A DNA stretch of 64,000 bases from Gammaproteobacteria bacterium (GCA_003247835.1 QJYB01000061.1:62001-126000); one strand, 5' to 3'. Counted from the first letter of the stretch, positions 34,878-45,067 are shown. Translations and numbers: made by a program. Notes: generated from the letters alone by a model not told the origin.

Positions 34878-35729
34878 TCAGGCCGCCAGTTCCCGCGCCC
34901 GACGTTCCCCCCGACGCGCGTGTCGACCGGCGCGTAACCGGTCCGGCATGAAGGGCAGGGTTTCCCTGAGCGAGCGACGCAGCAGCCGCCATGCGAACTG
35001 GCGCCGGGTGCTCCAGCGCAGCCCGTAAAGCTCGCGGACCGGCGCGGGCAGCAGGGCCGCCGTCGCCACAGACAGCGCATCACCCGCGATGCGCGGAAAC
35101 CAGGAGATAGGCGGATGGATGACATGCTCGGCCAGCGTCCGCACCGTCGGTGTCACTGCCAGCACGTCCGAGTGAAGCATCTCCTCGAAGTACGCATCGA
35201 ACGCCTGGGCGTCTACCGGCAGGTCGTCGGTCGTGAGCCCCAGCACGCCGGCAACTACCTTCGACTCCTCGTAGTAGGCGGCCCGTTCTTCCCGGTCCAG
35301 CACCGGCAGAAACTGCTCATAGGTGGTCAGCGCGGTGACGAGCAGCGTCGCGTGCACCCACAGCAGCAGGGCCGGATCGCTGGCCCGGTAAGGCGTGCCG
35401 GCGGGAAACCGTGGCGTTCCTTCGCTGAGCGTGCCCCGCACCTGTGCATGCACACGCTTGACCTGGAGCGCCGCCGCCCGGGCGGTATCCGCATCCTCGT
35501 AGAGGATGTCCTGCATCGTGCGGATAGTCCGGTACAGGCGCCGGATCGGCTCTTCGCGGAATCCGCTGTGGTCCGCGACACCGGCGGCGACCAGCGGATG
35601 CGCCACCTGCAGTAGCAGCGCCGCGCCCCCACCGAGCAACAGGAACGACTCCCGGTTGACCCGCCAGTAGACGCCGTCCGGGCTGAGCAACGTTCCGCCA
35701 CCGTGCGTTTTGATGGGCAGTGTCCTCAT
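34878..35729 (-). CDS. MpaB-like haem oxygenase family protein (DUF2236)
   Basis: I start it at ATG 35729 (MRTLPIKTHGG). The track's 551-residue version only adds the antisense of the MFS gene. The 283-residue helical protein has the DUF2236 pattern: SFLLLGGGAALLLQVAHPLVAAGVADHSGF, RFPAGTPYRASDPALLLWVHATLL, and HVIHPPISWFPRIAGDALS. MpaB and rubber oxygenase Lcp relatives use these histidines to hold a b-type haem. The true substrate is unknown. First gene of a likely operon with the methyltransferase and ExoIII. Confidence 0.8.
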   Translation of the reverse strand: MRTLPIKTHGGGTLLSPDGVYWRVNRESFLLLGGGAALLLQVAHPLVAAGVADHSGFREEPIRRLYRTIRTMQDILYEDADTARAAALQVKRVHAQVRGTLSEGTPRFPAGTPYRASDPALLLWVHATLLVTALTTYEQFLPVLDREERAAYYEESKVVAGVLGLTTDDLPVDAQAFDAYFEEMLHSDVLAVTPTVRTLAEHVIHPPISWFPRIAGDALSVATAALLPAPVRELYGLRWSTRRQFAWRLLRRSLRETLPFMPDRLRAGRHARRGERRARELAA

Positions 35730-35846
35730 CTCGTCTCTCCCTTGCGCTTCTAACCTAGCAGATCGCGACGGCGCCGGCACCGTCCCACGTGCGCAGCGGC
35801 TGTACCCGGGGTATAAAGGTTGCTGTCCAGGGAGAGGAACCGCGTC

Positions 35847-37076
35847 GTGAAGGGAGCTCACGCCCTCGCCTTCATCTTCGTCACCGCACTGCTCGATTCC
35901 ATTGGCTTCGGCATCATCATGCCCGTCCTGCCGCAGCTGATCATGACCATCACCGGCGAGGACATCTCCTCGGCCGCCCGCTACGGCGGCTGGCTGATGT
36001 TCGCCTACGCCGGCATGCAGTTCGTCCTGGCCCCCGTGATCGGCAACGTGTCCGACCGCTTTGGGCGCCGACCCGTGCTGCTGCTCTCTCTGGCCGTGCT
36101 CACCGTCGACTACCTGATCATGTGGTGGGCGCCGACCTTCGCCTGGCTGCTGATCGGCCGTCTCGTTGCCGGGGCTGCCGCCAGCACGTTCAGCACCTGC
36201 AACGCCTACATCGCCGACATCAGCGAGCCCGAGAAGCGCGCTCAGAACTTCGGCCTGATCGGAGCCGCCTTCGGCATGGGTTTCGTGTTCGGCCCCGTGA
36301 TCGGCGGATTCCTCGGCGAGTACGGACCGAGAATGCCGTTTCTCGCTGCAGCCGCCCTGTCGCTGACGAACTTCCTCTACGGCGCTTTCGTGCTGCCGGA
36401 GTCCCTGGCCAAGGAACAGCGCCGCCGCTTCGACTGGCGTCGGGCCAATCCCACGGGCACCCTCGCGGCGCTGCGTCGCTACCCCGTGGTGTTCGGCCTG
36501 ATCGGCGCCTACGTGCTGTTCATGCTGGGTCACCAGTCACTGCCGGCGGTGTGGAGCTTTTTCGCCATCGAGCGCCTGGACTGGTCGCCGCGGGAAATCG
36601 GCTACTCCCTCGGCGCCGTGGGGGTGAGCATGGTCTTCGTGCAGGCCGTGCTGCTCCGCTTCGCCGTACCCCGACTCGGTCCCCGCCGGGCCGCCATGCT
36701 CGGCTTTTCCTGCTCCCTGCTGTCCTTTCTAGGCTACGCCTTCGCGACCCAGGGCTGGATGATCTACGCCTTCCTGCTCGTCGGTGCGCTGCAGGGTTTC
36801 ATCTCTCCCTCCATGCAGGGAATCATGTCCGGTCAGGTTTCGGCCTCGGAGCAGGGCGAGCTGCAGGGTGGCCTCGCCAGCATGTCCTCACTCACCGCCA
36901 TCATCAGCCCACCGTTCATGACCCAGGTCTTCGCCCTGTTCACCGGGCCGTCGGCGCCCATCTACTTTGCAGGCGCACCCTGGCTCGCGGCTGCGGTTCT
37001 GACGCTGCTCTCCCTGGCTCTGTTCATGCGCGCCACCACGACGCTGGCCACACCGGCACCCAGCCGCAGCGGGTGA
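35847..37076 (+). CDS. MFS exporter of the TetA/drug:H+ antiporter-1 type
   Basis: GTG at 35847 with AGAGG upstream is the preferred start. The TTG at 35820 in the track is possible. The 409-residue protein has about 12 TM helices. It carries motif [19 protein letters not shown] between TM2 and TM3, the [16 protein letters not shown] opening typical of TetA proteins, and [19 protein letters not shown] as motif C of antiporters. It exports a drug or metabolite against protons. No TetR gene is adjacent. A TATAAA at 35812 could be its -10. Confidence 0.88.
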   Translation: MKGAHALAFIFVTALLDSIGFGIIMPVLPQLIMTITGEDISSAARYGGWLMFAYAGMQFVLAPVIGNVSDRFGRRPVLLLSLAVLTVDYLIMWWAPTFAWLLIGRLVAGAAASTFSTCNAYIADISEPEKRAQNFGLIGAAFGMGFVFGPVIGGFLGEYGPRMPFLAAAALSLTNFLYGAFVLPESLAKEQRRRFDWRRANPTGTLAALRRYPVVFGLIGAYVLFMLGHQSLPAVWSFFAIERLDWSPREIGYSLGAVGVSMVFVQAVLLRFAVPRLGPRRAAMLGFSCSLLSFLGYAFATQGWMIYAFLLVGALQGFISPSMQGIMSGQVSASEQGELQGGLASMSSLTAIISPPFMTQVFALFTGPSAPIYFAGAPWLAAAVLTLLSLALFMRATTTLATPAPSRSG

Positions 37077-37110
37077 CCACCGCTGCGGGTCATCGGTCAT
37101 ACTGCCCGTC

Positions 37111-37935
37111 ATGGATCTGATCGTCTTCGATCTGGACGGCACGCTGCTCGACGCATCGGCCACCATCTCGCCGTACACGCGGGAAACCCTCACTCGCCTG
37201 ACGGAACGCGGCATTCTCTACACGGTTGCCACGGGCCGGGCGCTCCACGCCGCCCGCGACATCCTGCAGGGCCACGGCTTCCGGCTGCCACAGGCGTACA
37301 AGAACGGCGTACTGATCTGGAATCCCACCGAGGAGGACTACACCCACCACAACTTCCTCACCCTGCCGGAGATTCAGCACGTGGTGGAAGCCGTGCTCGC
37401 CCGGGGTGTCACGCCCTTCCTGTTCACCCTGGAGCCTGGCAACCGCCACGCCATCTACCATCTGCCGCTGAAAACCGCGGCAGAGCGCGAGCTGGCCGAG
37501 GCGTTCCGGACCCGGCCCGACGTCTACGTGCTGCCCGCCGCCCGCATGCCGGCGGACGCAGAGATCACCAACGTCAGCGCGCTCGGCGCTGCTCTCGCCA
37601 TCGATGCGGTGGCGGACCTGATCCACGACGAGCCGGATCTGGTGGCCTACCACGGCCCTGCCATCGAGGGCGAGGAGCTGAAGTGGATCGACATTCACCA
37701 CAGACGCGCCAGCAAGGGCGGCGCGGTGGACGTGCTGCGCCAGGAGCTCAAGGCCGACCGGGTGGTGTGCTTCGGAGATTCCGACAATGATCTCAGCATG
37801 TTTGCCAGCGCCGACGAGGCCTATGCGCCTGTAAACGCCAGTGCCGAGGTGCGGGCCGCCGCAACGGCCGTGATCGGCCACCACGACGAGGACGGCATCG
37901 CCCGGTTCCTGAGAGATCGCTTCCACCTCGCCTGA
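37111..37935 (+). CDS. HAD-superfamily Cof-like phosphatase
   Basis: A 274-residue protein of the Cof/type IIB HAD group. Motif I is DLDGTLLD with catalytic Asp7 and Asp9. Motif II is the Thr of VATGRALHAARD. The lysine of motif III lies in RASKGGAVDVL, and motif IV is CFGDSDNDLSMF. The cap between motifs II and III fits sugar-phosphate or cofactor phosphatases. It removes phosphate from a small metabolite in the cytoplasm. 34 bp after the MFS gene, so possibly cotranscribed. Substrate unknown. Confidence 0.9.
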   Translation: MDLIVFDLDGTLLDASATISPYTRETLTRLTERGILYTVATGRALHAARDILQGHGFRLPQAYKNGVLIWNPTEEDYTHHNFLTLPEIQHVVEAVLARGVTPFLFTLEPGNRHAIYHLPLKTAAERELAEAFRTRPDVYVLPAARMPADAEITNVSALGAALAIDAVADLIHDEPDLVAYHGPAIEGEELKWIDIHHRRASKGGAVDVLRQELKADRVVCFGDSDNDLSMFASADEAYAPVNASAEVRAAATAVIGHHDEDGIARFLRDRFHLA

Positions 37936-37958
37936 ACGGCGCTTAAGGGCTGCCGTCG

Positions 37959-38942
37959 TCAGAGATCGAAGTGGCAAGCGACCTGATGCAGCAAACCGTC
38001 GCTCGCGATCACGTCACGGAGCACCGGTTTTTCGGCCCGGCAGCGCGCCTCGGCATGCGGACAGCGGGTATGGAAGACACAGCCCGGGGGCGGATCGATG
38101 GGACTCGGCACCTCACCGTGCAGCACGGAACGTTCGCGATGCCGCCTTCCCGGGTCCGGCTCCGGGATCGCGGCGATCAGCGCCCGAGTGTAGGGATGAC
38201 GCGGTCTCTCGTAGACGGAGTCCGCGCCACCCAGCTCCATGATGTTGCCGAGATACATGATGGCGATGCGATCGCTGATGTGCTTCACCACTGCCAGATC
38301 GTGGGCAATGAATAGATAGGAAAGCCCCATCTCCTGCTGCAGATCCAGCAGCAGGTTCAGGATCTGGCTCTGGATCGAAACGTCGAGTGCGGAGACCGGC
38401 TCGTCGCAGATAATGAGCTTGGGCTCCAGTGCGATGGCCCGGGCAACACCGATCCGCTGGCGCTGACCACCCGAGAACTCGAACGGAAAACGGTCCGCGG
38501 CGGAAGCCGGCAGACCCACCTGGGACAGCAGCTCGCCGACTCTCTGGCGGCGCCACGCCGGATCTCCGATACCGTGAATGTCGAAGGCCTCGCCGATCAG
38601 GCTGCCGACGGTGTGCCGGCTGTTCAGGCTCTCCGCGGGATCCTGAAAGACCATCTGCACGTCCCGCCGGATGGGTTTCATCTCCTTACGGGACAGATGC
38701 GTCACGTCGTGGCCGTCGAAAACCACGCTGCCCTCGGTCGGCTCGAGCAGCCGCACCACCGCCTTGCCCAGCGTCGACTTGCCGCAGCCGGACTCGCCCA
38801 CGAGACCCAGCGTTTCACCTTCGCCGATGCTGAGGCTCACCCCGTCGACCGCCTTGTTGAAACCCCGGGCACGCATCAGCACACCACCCTTCACCGGAAA
38901 GTACACCTTGAGGTTGCGGACATCGAGCAGCGACCCGCTCAT
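37959..38942 (-). CDS. Peptide ABC transporter ATP-binding protein (DppF/OppF-like)
   Basis: The 327-residue ATPase has Walker A GESGCGKSTLGK, signature FSGGQRQRIGVARA and Walker B LIICDEPVSALD. The C-terminal domain of the peptide-transporter subfamily has HPYTRALIAAIPEPDP and a cysteine cluster (GCVFHTRCPHAEARC) that may bind an iron-sulfur centre. It starts on an ATGA overlap with the DppD-like gene. With that gene it powers the importer made of the next three genes. In E. coli Yej the two ATPases are one fused protein (YejF), while here they are separate. Confidence 0.92.
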   Translation of the reverse strand: MSGSLLDVRNLKVYFPVKGGVLMRARGFNKAVDGVSLSIGEGETLGLVGESGCGKSTLGKAVVRLLEPTEGSVVFDGHDVTHLSRKEMKPIRRDVQMVFQDPAESLNSRHTVGSLIGEAFDIHGIGDPAWRRQRVGELLSQVGLPASAADRFPFEFSGGQRQRIGVARAIALEPKLIICDEPVSALDVSIQSQILNLLLDLQQEMGLSYLFIAHDLAVVKHISDRIAIMYLGNIMELGGADSVYERPRHPYTRALIAAIPEPDPGRRHRERSVLHGEVPSPIDPPPGCVFHTRCPHAEARCRAEKPVLRDVIASDGLLHQVACHFDL

Positions 38943-39928
38943 CCGTGAGTCTCCAGCAGACGCCAGTGGTGACAGGCCACGTGGTGCCCGTCATCCACTC
39001 TCGTGATGTCCGGATACTGCTCCACGCACTGCGCGTCGGCATACGGGCAGCGGTTGTTGAAGCGGCATCCCTGTGGCATCTCGGTGAGCGCCGGCACCAT
39101 GCCTTCGATGGTGTTGAGGCGCGTCTTGCGCGGCGTGGACAGACGCGGAATGGACGCCAGCAGGCCCCGCGTGTATGGGTGGCGGGGACGCAGGAAAACG
39201 TCCTCCACCGTGCCCTGCTCAGCGATGCGCCCCGCGTACATCACCACCACGTCGTCGCAGGTTTCGGCAATCACGCCAAGATCGTGGGTGATCATGATGA
39301 TGCTGGTGCCCAGCTGATCCTGCATCTCCTGAAGCAGGGTCAGGATCTGCGCCTGGATGGTCACGTCCAGCGCCGTGGTAGGCTCGTCCGCGATCACCAG
39401 AGCCGGATTCAGGATGAGCGCCATGGCGATCATCACCCGCTGGCGCATGCCGCCCGAAAGCTGGTGCGGATACTCCGTCACCCGGATCTCCGGGCTCGGA
39501 ATACCCACCTTGTCGAGCATCTCCACCGCAGCGGCCAGCGCCTCGTCGTCCGGAAGGTCACGATGCAGTCTGAGCGCCTCCGTGATCTGACGCCCCACCC
39601 GTTGCACCGGATTCAGGGCCGTCATGGGTTCCTGAAAGATCATGCCGATACGGTTACCGCGCACGTGATAAAGGTGCTCGACCGGCGCGGACACCAGATC
39701 GGTGCCCTCGAACAGCACACGACCGGCGAGGATGCTGGCCGCCGGATGCGGCAGCAGACGGATGATGGACAGTGCGGTCACGGTCTTACCGCACCCGGAC
39801 TCGCCGACGATACCGAGTGTTCTACCCCGGCCGACGGTGAAGCTGACACCGTCCACGGCATGAATCTCACCACCCTCGGTATCGAAGGCGGTGACCAGGT
39901 TCTCCACGCTGAGCAACGGCTCCGTCAC
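38939..39928 (-). CDS. Peptide ABC transporter ATP-binding protein (DppD/OppD-like)
   Basis: GTG at 39928 ([15 protein letters not shown]) with GGAG upstream is chosen, since the track's 40-residue extension is low-complexity Ser/Thr/Pro. The 329-residue ATPase has [27 protein letters not shown] and [12 protein letters not shown], and the C-terminal domain with [12 protein letters not shown] and [15 protein letters not shown]. It pairs with the DppF-like protein (4-bp overlap). It starts 37 bp after the binding-protein gene of the same operon. Confidence 0.92.
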   Translation of the reverse strand: MTEPLLSVENLVTAFDTEGGEIHAVDGVSFTVGRGRTLGIVGESGCGKTVTALSIIRLLPHPAASILAGRVLFEGTDLVSAPVEHLYHVRGNRIGMIFQEPMTALNPVQRVGRQITEALRLHRDLPDDEALAAAVEMLDKVGIPSPEIRVTEYPHQLSGGMRQRVMIAMALILNPALVIADEPTTALDVTIQAQILTLLQEMQDQLGTSIIMITHDLGVIAETCDDVVVMYAGRIAEQGTVEDVFLRPRHPYTRGLLASIPRLSTPRKTRLNTIEGMVPALTEMPQGCRFNNRCPYADAQCVEQYPDITRVDDGHHVACHHWRLLETHG

Positions 39929-39965
39929 GGCGCGAACTCCATCAGGCGCTTCAGGCGGCTCGGCA

Positions 39966-42065
39966 CTACTGCTCCCGGTACTGCTCGTAGACCTCGTCCA
40001 CCACCGGAAACTTTTCACCCTTACGGCGGGCGTCCAAGGTTTGCTCACGGATGCCGTCGTCGATCCAGAACAGGAAATATTCCGTCAGCGTCGTCGCCAG
40101 CTTGACGTTGAAATCTTCCGGCCACCGTACCCAGCGCCAGTAACCGACCCGCATGAACGGCACGACGAAGCCGGGCACGAAGGACCCGTCATCGTAGATC
40201 AGCTCTTCCATCCGGAAAGCGAGCCGCTTCATCTCCTCCACGTCGTCGCTCGCCTGATAGGCCTCGATCAGGGCATCGAGCTCCGGATTGGCGATGGACT
40301 GCAGGTTGTTGGTCTGGGGTTTCAGCTTGCGGTTCGGATTCACGCTGCCGTCCGGCAGCCAGGGTACGTCGTAGGCATTTACGGAGTGATAGGTCTCCCA
40401 GTAGCGCGGGTACATTTCCGGAGAGACGTTGAATGCCGAAAAGTGGATATCGTGCTGTTTCTCCTGCACTTTCTTCCAGGACGCGGTCGCATCCAGCACC
40501 TCGATGCGGAACTCGAGCCCTGCCTTCAGCGCCTCCTGGCGGAGGATGGTGAGCACGTCCTTCAGGCTTTCGTAGCCGGTGGAGAGCGTGAAAGAGAGCC
40601 GCTGGCCCTCCGCGTTGACCAGCACCCCATCCGGACCCCGGTTCGTGAAGCCTGCCTTCGCGAAGTGCTCGAGCGCCTTCTCCACGTCGAAAGGACGGGC
40701 ATGCAGGGTGGGGTGGGTGAACTCACCGTAACCATCCGCCGTGGTGCGCATCCGGGTGTAATCGCCGCGGAAGTATTCGGCGATCACCTTGTCCCAGTTG
40801 CTGGCGTAGTTGATGCCAACCCGGACTTCCCGGTTGTCGAGCAGCGGTCGGCCGCTGTTGATCCAGAGACCGTAGGTAGGCCGCGGGATCTGGTTGTAGA
40901 AAACGGCGCGGTCCACGTAACCGTCCGCCACCAGCGGGTCCGTCGCCGGCAGCTTCTCGTAGAAGTACTCGGGCAGACCCAACCCGAACATCGTCAGTTC
41001 GCCCTTGCGGAACGCCTCGAAGGTCTTGGCCGTGTCACGGATCACCGTCAGGTGAATCCGGTCCGTGTTGAAACGGTTGCGCCAGAACTTCAGATCCTTG
41101 GCCCACCAGTCATCCAGACGGGTGAGCGTGACGGAGCGGCCCTTCTTGAGGTCATCCGGTTCGATCACGTAGGGACCTGTCGTCGGCACGAACTCCCACT
41201 GGTAGCGCTGCACGTAGTCCTCGCCGAAGTCGGCGAAGAAATGCATGGGCAGCGGCTCGAGCTCCAGCACCCGGCCGAGCATGTTGGGCTTTGCTTCCGG
41301 CAGGGTCATGCTGAAAGTGCGCTCGTCGTAGCGGGTGATGTGCGTGAAGTTGCGCTTGAAGAAGTTGTTCGACCACGGGGCCTGAATGAACGGCTGGTGC
41401 CAGAAGTAGAGGCTGAACATCATGTCATCGGAGGTCACCGGCACCCCGTCGGAGAACCGGGCCTTGGGGTTGATACGCACAAACACCGTCCGGTTGGCCC
41501 GATCCACCGCCCAGGCTTCGGCGATGCCGGGGAAGTAGCGGAAGTTACCGTTGGCATCGATGCTGGTATCGTTGGGGTGACGCCGACCCAGCAGCATACG
41601 GGTGTCGTCCAGGATCCACGGCCGGAAGGAGCCGTTGGCGTCGGGTCCGAACAGGCGCAGGGTTCGGGGAAAGTCCGCCAGCGAGGCGTAAAGGGTGCCT
41701 CCTTTCTTCGCATCCGGGCTGCCCAGATCCGGCAGGTCCATGCCGTCTTCCCAGACCAGTCCCTCGGGCAGGTCGGCCGGGGTCTTGAACTGGAAGAACT
41801 TCGGGAACTCCCCCCTGGCCACCCGGGCGTCCACGTCCGCCTGGCTGATCTCGCCCCGTTCGATCTTTTCCACGAGCTCCGGTGGAAGTGACGGGAAGCT
41901 GTCGAAATGCGCCTGCATGTGGGCCCGCATGGCCGCGCCACGATCCGCATCCGGTGCGGTCTCCGTCTGCTCGGAACCGCCGCAGGCGCCCAGCGCGGCG
42001 AGCAAACTGATCAGCACCAGCCGTGCGGCACTGCCGAATAGAAAATCGGGTGAGCTGCTCGTCAT
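39966..42065 (-). CDS. yejA: Peptide-binding lipoprotein of ABC importer (YejA-like, family 5)
   Basis: A lipoprotein signal ends at Cys28 (LISLLAALGAC). The 699-residue mature protein is a family 5 solute-binding protein of the long YejA type: WAVDRANRTVFVRINPKARFSDGVPVTSDDMMFSLYFW, then GLWINSGRPLLDNREVRVGINYASNWDKVI and a C-terminal YDDGSFVPGFVVPF. It binds peptides (microcin C-like or cell-wall-derived peptides in E. coli) in the periplasm and hands them to YejBE. It sits between the permeases and the ATPases. Confidence 0.88.
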   Translation of the reverse strand: MTSSSPDFLFGSAARLVLISLLAALGACGGSEQTETAPDADRGAAMRAHMQAHFDSFPSLPPELVEKIERGEISQADVDARVARGEFPKFFQFKTPADLPEGLVWEDGMDLPDLGSPDAKKGGTLYASLADFPRTLRLFGPDANGSFRPWILDDTRMLLGRRHPNDTSIDANGNFRYFPGIAEAWAVDRANRTVFVRINPKARFSDGVPVTSDDMMFSLYFWHQPFIQAPWSNNFFKRNFTHITRYDERTFSMTLPEAKPNMLGRVLELEPLPMHFFADFGEDYVQRYQWEFVPTTGPYVIEPDDLKKGRSVTLTRLDDWWAKDLKFWRNRFNTDRIHLTVIRDTAKTFEAFRKGELTMFGLGLPEYFYEKLPATDPLVADGYVDRAVFYNQIPRPTYGLWINSGRPLLDNREVRVGINYASNWDKVIAEYFRGDYTRMRTTADGYGEFTHPTLHARPFDVEKALEHFAKAGFTNRGPDGVLVNAEGQRLSFTLSTGYESLKDVLTILRQEALKAGLEFRIEVLDATASWKKVQEKQHDIHFSAFNVSPEMYPRYWETYHSVNAYDVPWLPDGSVNPNRKLKPQTNNLQSIANPELDALIEAYQASDDVEEMKRLAFRMEELIYDDGSFVPGFVVPFMRVGYWRWVRWPEDFNVKLATTLTEYFLFWIDDGIREQTLDARRKGEKFPVVDEVYEQYREQ

Positions 42066-42072
42066 GTAGTCC

Positions 42073-43140
42073 TCATCGATAAAGCGTGAATTTGCGGGGA
42101 TCGAAGGCTTCCCGGATGGCCTCGCCGATGAACGTCACCACGGCGAGTATGAACACCAGCGCTACGAAGGCCGAGGTGACGATCCAGGGAGCGGTAGTCA
42201 GGTTGGCAGTGCCCTGCTTGAGGAGCTCGCCGATACTGGGCGTCGGTGGCGGCAGCCCCCAGCCGAGGAAGTCCAGCGCCGTGATGGCGGTGATGGCGCT
42301 CACCACGGTGAACGGCACGAAGGTCATCATCGTGGCGATGGTGTTGGGCAGGATGTGACGGAAGATCACCCGCGCCGTGCCGGCACCCAGCACCTGCGCC
42401 GCCGCGGTGTAGTCCCTGGCCTTTTCCTTGTAGGTCTCGGTACGCATGTAGTAGGTAAGACCCGTCCAGCTGAAGAGCACCATGATCACCAGCAGAATGG
42501 CAATCCGTGTACCGATGTCGAAGGCGCTGGGGATCACCGAGAAGACGATGATCACCATGTACAGGAAGGGGATGTTCGACCAGATCTCGATGATCCTCTG
42601 AAACAGGAGATCGAACACCCCGCCGAAGTATCCCATGGCACAGCCCACACTCACGCCGATCAGATAGGTGAGCGCGGTGAAGGCGATGGCGAAAAAGATG
42701 GCGGTGCGGAAGCCGTAGATCAGCCGCGAAAGCACGTCCCGGCCGGTACTGTCCGTACCCAGGTAGTGGTCCCGCCGGAAATCCGGCGCCTGGGGTTTGA
42801 GCACGCCGCCCAAGGCGTCGTTGAAATAGGGGCCCCAGGGAATCGGCGGCATGAGCACCCAGTCGTCGGTGCCTTCGAACCGTGCGGCCAGTGCCCGGTA
42901 GTCCACGGGAATGACGGCCTCGGTGCCCGTGAGACCGTACTCGGCGCCGAGCTTGACGTCCGCGTAGGTGGGAAACGTCCAGGCGCCCTGGTAGCTGACG
43001 ATGATGGCGCGATCGTTGACCAGGAGCTCGGCAAACAGGGACAGAAGGGTCAGGACGGTAAGCAGCACCGCCGAGTAGTAGCCGCGCCGGATCTCCCGGA
43101 ACCGTTTGAGCTTCTTGATTGTGAGCGGATTGAGCGCCAT
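42073..43140 (-). CDS. yejE: ABC transporter permease (YejE-like)
   Basis: A 355-residue inner-membrane permease. Its N-terminus (LTIKKLKRFREIRRGYYSAVLLTVLTLLSLFAELLVNDRAIIVSYQGAWTFP) is diagnostic of YejE. The BPD_transp_1 core carries the EAA loop AAAQVLGAGTARVIFRHILPN. The C-terminal FIGEAIREAFDPRKF is as in YejE. It forms a heterodimer with the YejB-like protein. The gene lies 7 bp from the binding-protein gene and 15 bp from the yejB-like gene. Confidence 0.92.
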   Translation of the reverse strand: MALNPLTIKKLKRFREIRRGYYSAVLLTVLTLLSLFAELLVNDRAIIVSYQGAWTFPTYADVKLGAEYGLTGTEAVIPVDYRALAARFEGTDDWVLMPPIPWGPYFNDALGGVLKPQAPDFRRDHYLGTDSTGRDVLSRLIYGFRTAIFFAIAFTALTYLIGVSVGCAMGYFGGVFDLLFQRIIEIWSNIPFLYMVIIVFSVIPSAFDIGTRIAILLVIMVLFSWTGLTYYMRTETYKEKARDYTAAAQVLGAGTARVIFRHILPNTIATMMTFVPFTVVSAITAITALDFLGWGLPPPTPSIGELLKQGTANLTTAPWIVTSAFVALVFILAVVTFIGEAIREAFDPRKFTLYR

Positions 43141-43155
43141 GTCCTGGAAACAGCC

Positions 43156-44175
43156 CTAGTGGAAGCGCACCCGCGGGTCGACCAGCGCGACCAGCATGTC
43201 GGAGAGAATGTTGCCGATGAGCAGCAGCAGGCTCGCCAGCAGCACGATGCCCATCACCACCGGATAGTCGCGGTCGAAGATGCTAGTGAGTCCCAGCAGA
43301 CCGAAGCCGTCGATGTCGAAGATGGTCTCGATCAGAAAGGATCCACCCACCAGCAGCGTGATGTTCTGACCGAAGGTGGTGGCAATGGGAATCAGCGAAT
43401 TTCTGAGCGCGTGACCCGACACGGCCTTTCTGAACGGCACACCCTTCGCCACCGCCGTGCGCACGTAGTCGGCCGCCAGGTTGTCCATCAGGTTGTTCTT
43501 CATCAGCATGGTGGTGACCGCGAAGCTGCCGATGAGATAGCAGATGAGCGGCAGGGTCGCGTGGTGCAGCACGTCCGTTACCTTGCCCCAGGCGGAGAGA
43601 TCGTCGAAGTCGTAGCTGGTGAACCCACCCATGGGAAACCAGTCCACCTGCACCGCAAAGAAGAGCAGCAGCAGGGCACCGAGCACGTAACCCGGGACGG
43701 CATAACCGGCAAACACCAGCACGGAGGTGACGTTGTCCATGGTCGAGCGATGACCGATGGCCTTCACCACTCCCAGCGGAATGCAGACGATGTACGTGAT
43801 CACCAGGCTCACCAGGCCGTAGAACAGGCTGATGGGAAACCGCTGGCTGATGACATCCCAGACCGGCTCGTTGTAGCGGTAGCTGGTCCCCAGATCCCCC
43901 TGCAGCACCTTGCCGAGCCACAGGGCATAGCTCTGGTACCAGGGTTTGTCGAACCCGTAGTACTCCTTGAGCTGCTGCAGCTGCTCTTCCGAGAGCGCCA
44001 TCCCCTGACCGGACGTGCGCCTGCTCGAATCGCTCATGCTCGCCTGCTGAGCTTCCATGATGGCCCGCTCGAGTGGACCGCCCGGCACGAACCGGGTGAC
44101 CATGAACACGAGCATCGTGATACCCAGCAGCGTGGGAATGATCAGGAGTGCGCGGCGAATGAAGTAATCGCGCAT
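43156..44175 (-). CDS. yejB: ABC transporter permease (YejB-like)
   Basis: The start is set at ATG 44175 (MRDYFIRRALLIIPTLLGITMLVFMV), the usual start of this family, although its RBS is weak. ATG at 44220 is an alternative. The 339-residue permease has about six TM helices, a long periplasmic loop after TM1 (SEEQLQQLKEYYGFDKPWYQSY), and the EAA loop VAKGVPFRKAVSGHALRNSLIP. It is the first gene of the importer operon yejB-yejE-yejA-dppD-dppF. Confidence 0.91.
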   Translation of the reverse strand: MRDYFIRRALLIIPTLLGITMLVFMVTRFVPGGPLERAIMEAQQASMSDSSRRTSGQGMALSEEQLQQLKEYYGFDKPWYQSYALWLGKVLQGDLGTSYRYNEPVWDVISQRFPISLFYGLVSLVITYIVCIPLGVVKAIGHRSTMDNVTSVLVFAGYAVPGYVLGALLLLFFAVQVDWFPMGGFTSYDFDDLSAWGKVTDVLHHATLPLICYLIGSFAVTTMLMKNNLMDNLAADYVRTAVAKGVPFRKAVSGHALRNSLIPIATTFGQNITLLVGGSFLIETIFDIDGFGLLGLTSIFDRDYPVVMGIVLLASLLLLIGNILSDMLVALVDPRVRFH

Positions 44176-44391
44176 CGGGATTTGTGAAGTTTCTTTTACT
44201 GCTTTGATTTCCGGCGCCATTGGAGCACAACGGGCCGGAGGCCTCAAACCTTGCGTCCGACACTCTGTGAGCAGCTCGAGCCGGCTCGAGGCCCGACGCA
44301 CCACGCTAGAGCATTGGCGGCAGTTGCAGGGTAAAGTGGCCCGCCTGGGGGATGCCGGCCGAGCGGCATCTCACGACAAGAGGAGCAGCCC

Positions 44392-45060
44392 ATGACCCAA
44401 CTCGACCTGACCAACGACGAGCTTCTGTCCACCACCCGTGCCGTGCGCAAGCGTCTGGACTTCGACCGGCCGGTGGAGAAAGACGTGCTCATGGAGTGCA
44501 TGGCACTCGCCCTGCAGGCGCCGAGCGGTTCCAACGTCCAGGGCTGGCACTTCCTGTTCGTCACGGATCCGGCCAGACGCAAGGCCGTCGCCGATGTCTA
44601 TCGCAATCTCTTCAACAACGTCTACGCGGGGAGTCCCATGGCGGCTTCAGCGCAGCACGCGGACGACCCCACCATGAAGGCGACCCAGGAACGGGTCATG
44701 GCGTCCGCTCAGTACCTGGCGGACAACATGCATCGGGCACCCGTGCTGTTCATCCCCTGCATCAGCGGCAGGGTGGACCAGGTCACGGGGGAGATGGCCA
44801 ACGTCGGTCAGGCCAGCACCTTCGGCTCCATCATCCCTGCGGCGTGGAGCTTCATGCTGGCTGCCCGTGCCCGGGGACTCGGCACCTGCTGGACCACCAT
44901 CCACCTCATGCAGGAACGTGCGGTGGCCGAGATCCTGGGCATTCCCTATGAGGAGGTCACCCAGGTCGCCCTGGTGCCCGTGGCCTACACCAAGGGTACC
45001 GACTTCAAGCCCGGGCCCAGAAGATCCATGGACGGCATCATCCACTTCGAAAACTGGTAA
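44392..45060 (+). CDS. Nitroreductase-family FMN protein
   Basis: ATG after AGAGGAG. The 222-residue protein has the nitroreductase fold: TTRAVRKRLDFDRPV at the N-terminus with the FMN-phosphate-binding arginines, ALQAPSGSNVQGWHFLFVTD, and SIIPAAWSFMLAARARGLGTCWTTIHL. It reduces nitro, quinone or flavin-type substrates with NAD(P)H. The partner substrate is unknown. Divergent from the yejB-like gene and convergent with ExoIII. Confidence 0.88.
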   Translation: MTQLDLTNDELLSTTRAVRKRLDFDRPVEKDVLMECMALALQAPSGSNVQGWHFLFVTDPARRKAVADVYRNLFNNVYAGSPMAASAQHADDPTMKATQERVMASAQYLADNMHRAPVLFIPCISGRVDQVTGEMANVGQASTFGSIIPAAWSFMLAARARGLGTCWTTIHLMQERAVAEILGIPYEEVTQVALVPVAYTKGTDFKPGPRRSMDGIIHFENW

Positions 45061-45067
45061 TAGAAGC

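Noticed and set aside
39891-41891. 666-residue plus-strand ORF antisense to the YejA-like gene
   Set aside because: Composition is typical of high-GC antisense frames (many His, Arg, Val, Gly), and the minus strand holds a full solute-binding protein with a lipobox.
42355-44187. 610-residue plus-strand ORF antisense to the yejE/yejB-like genes
   Set aside because: His/Glu/Gln-rich shadow of membrane helices on the opposite strand.
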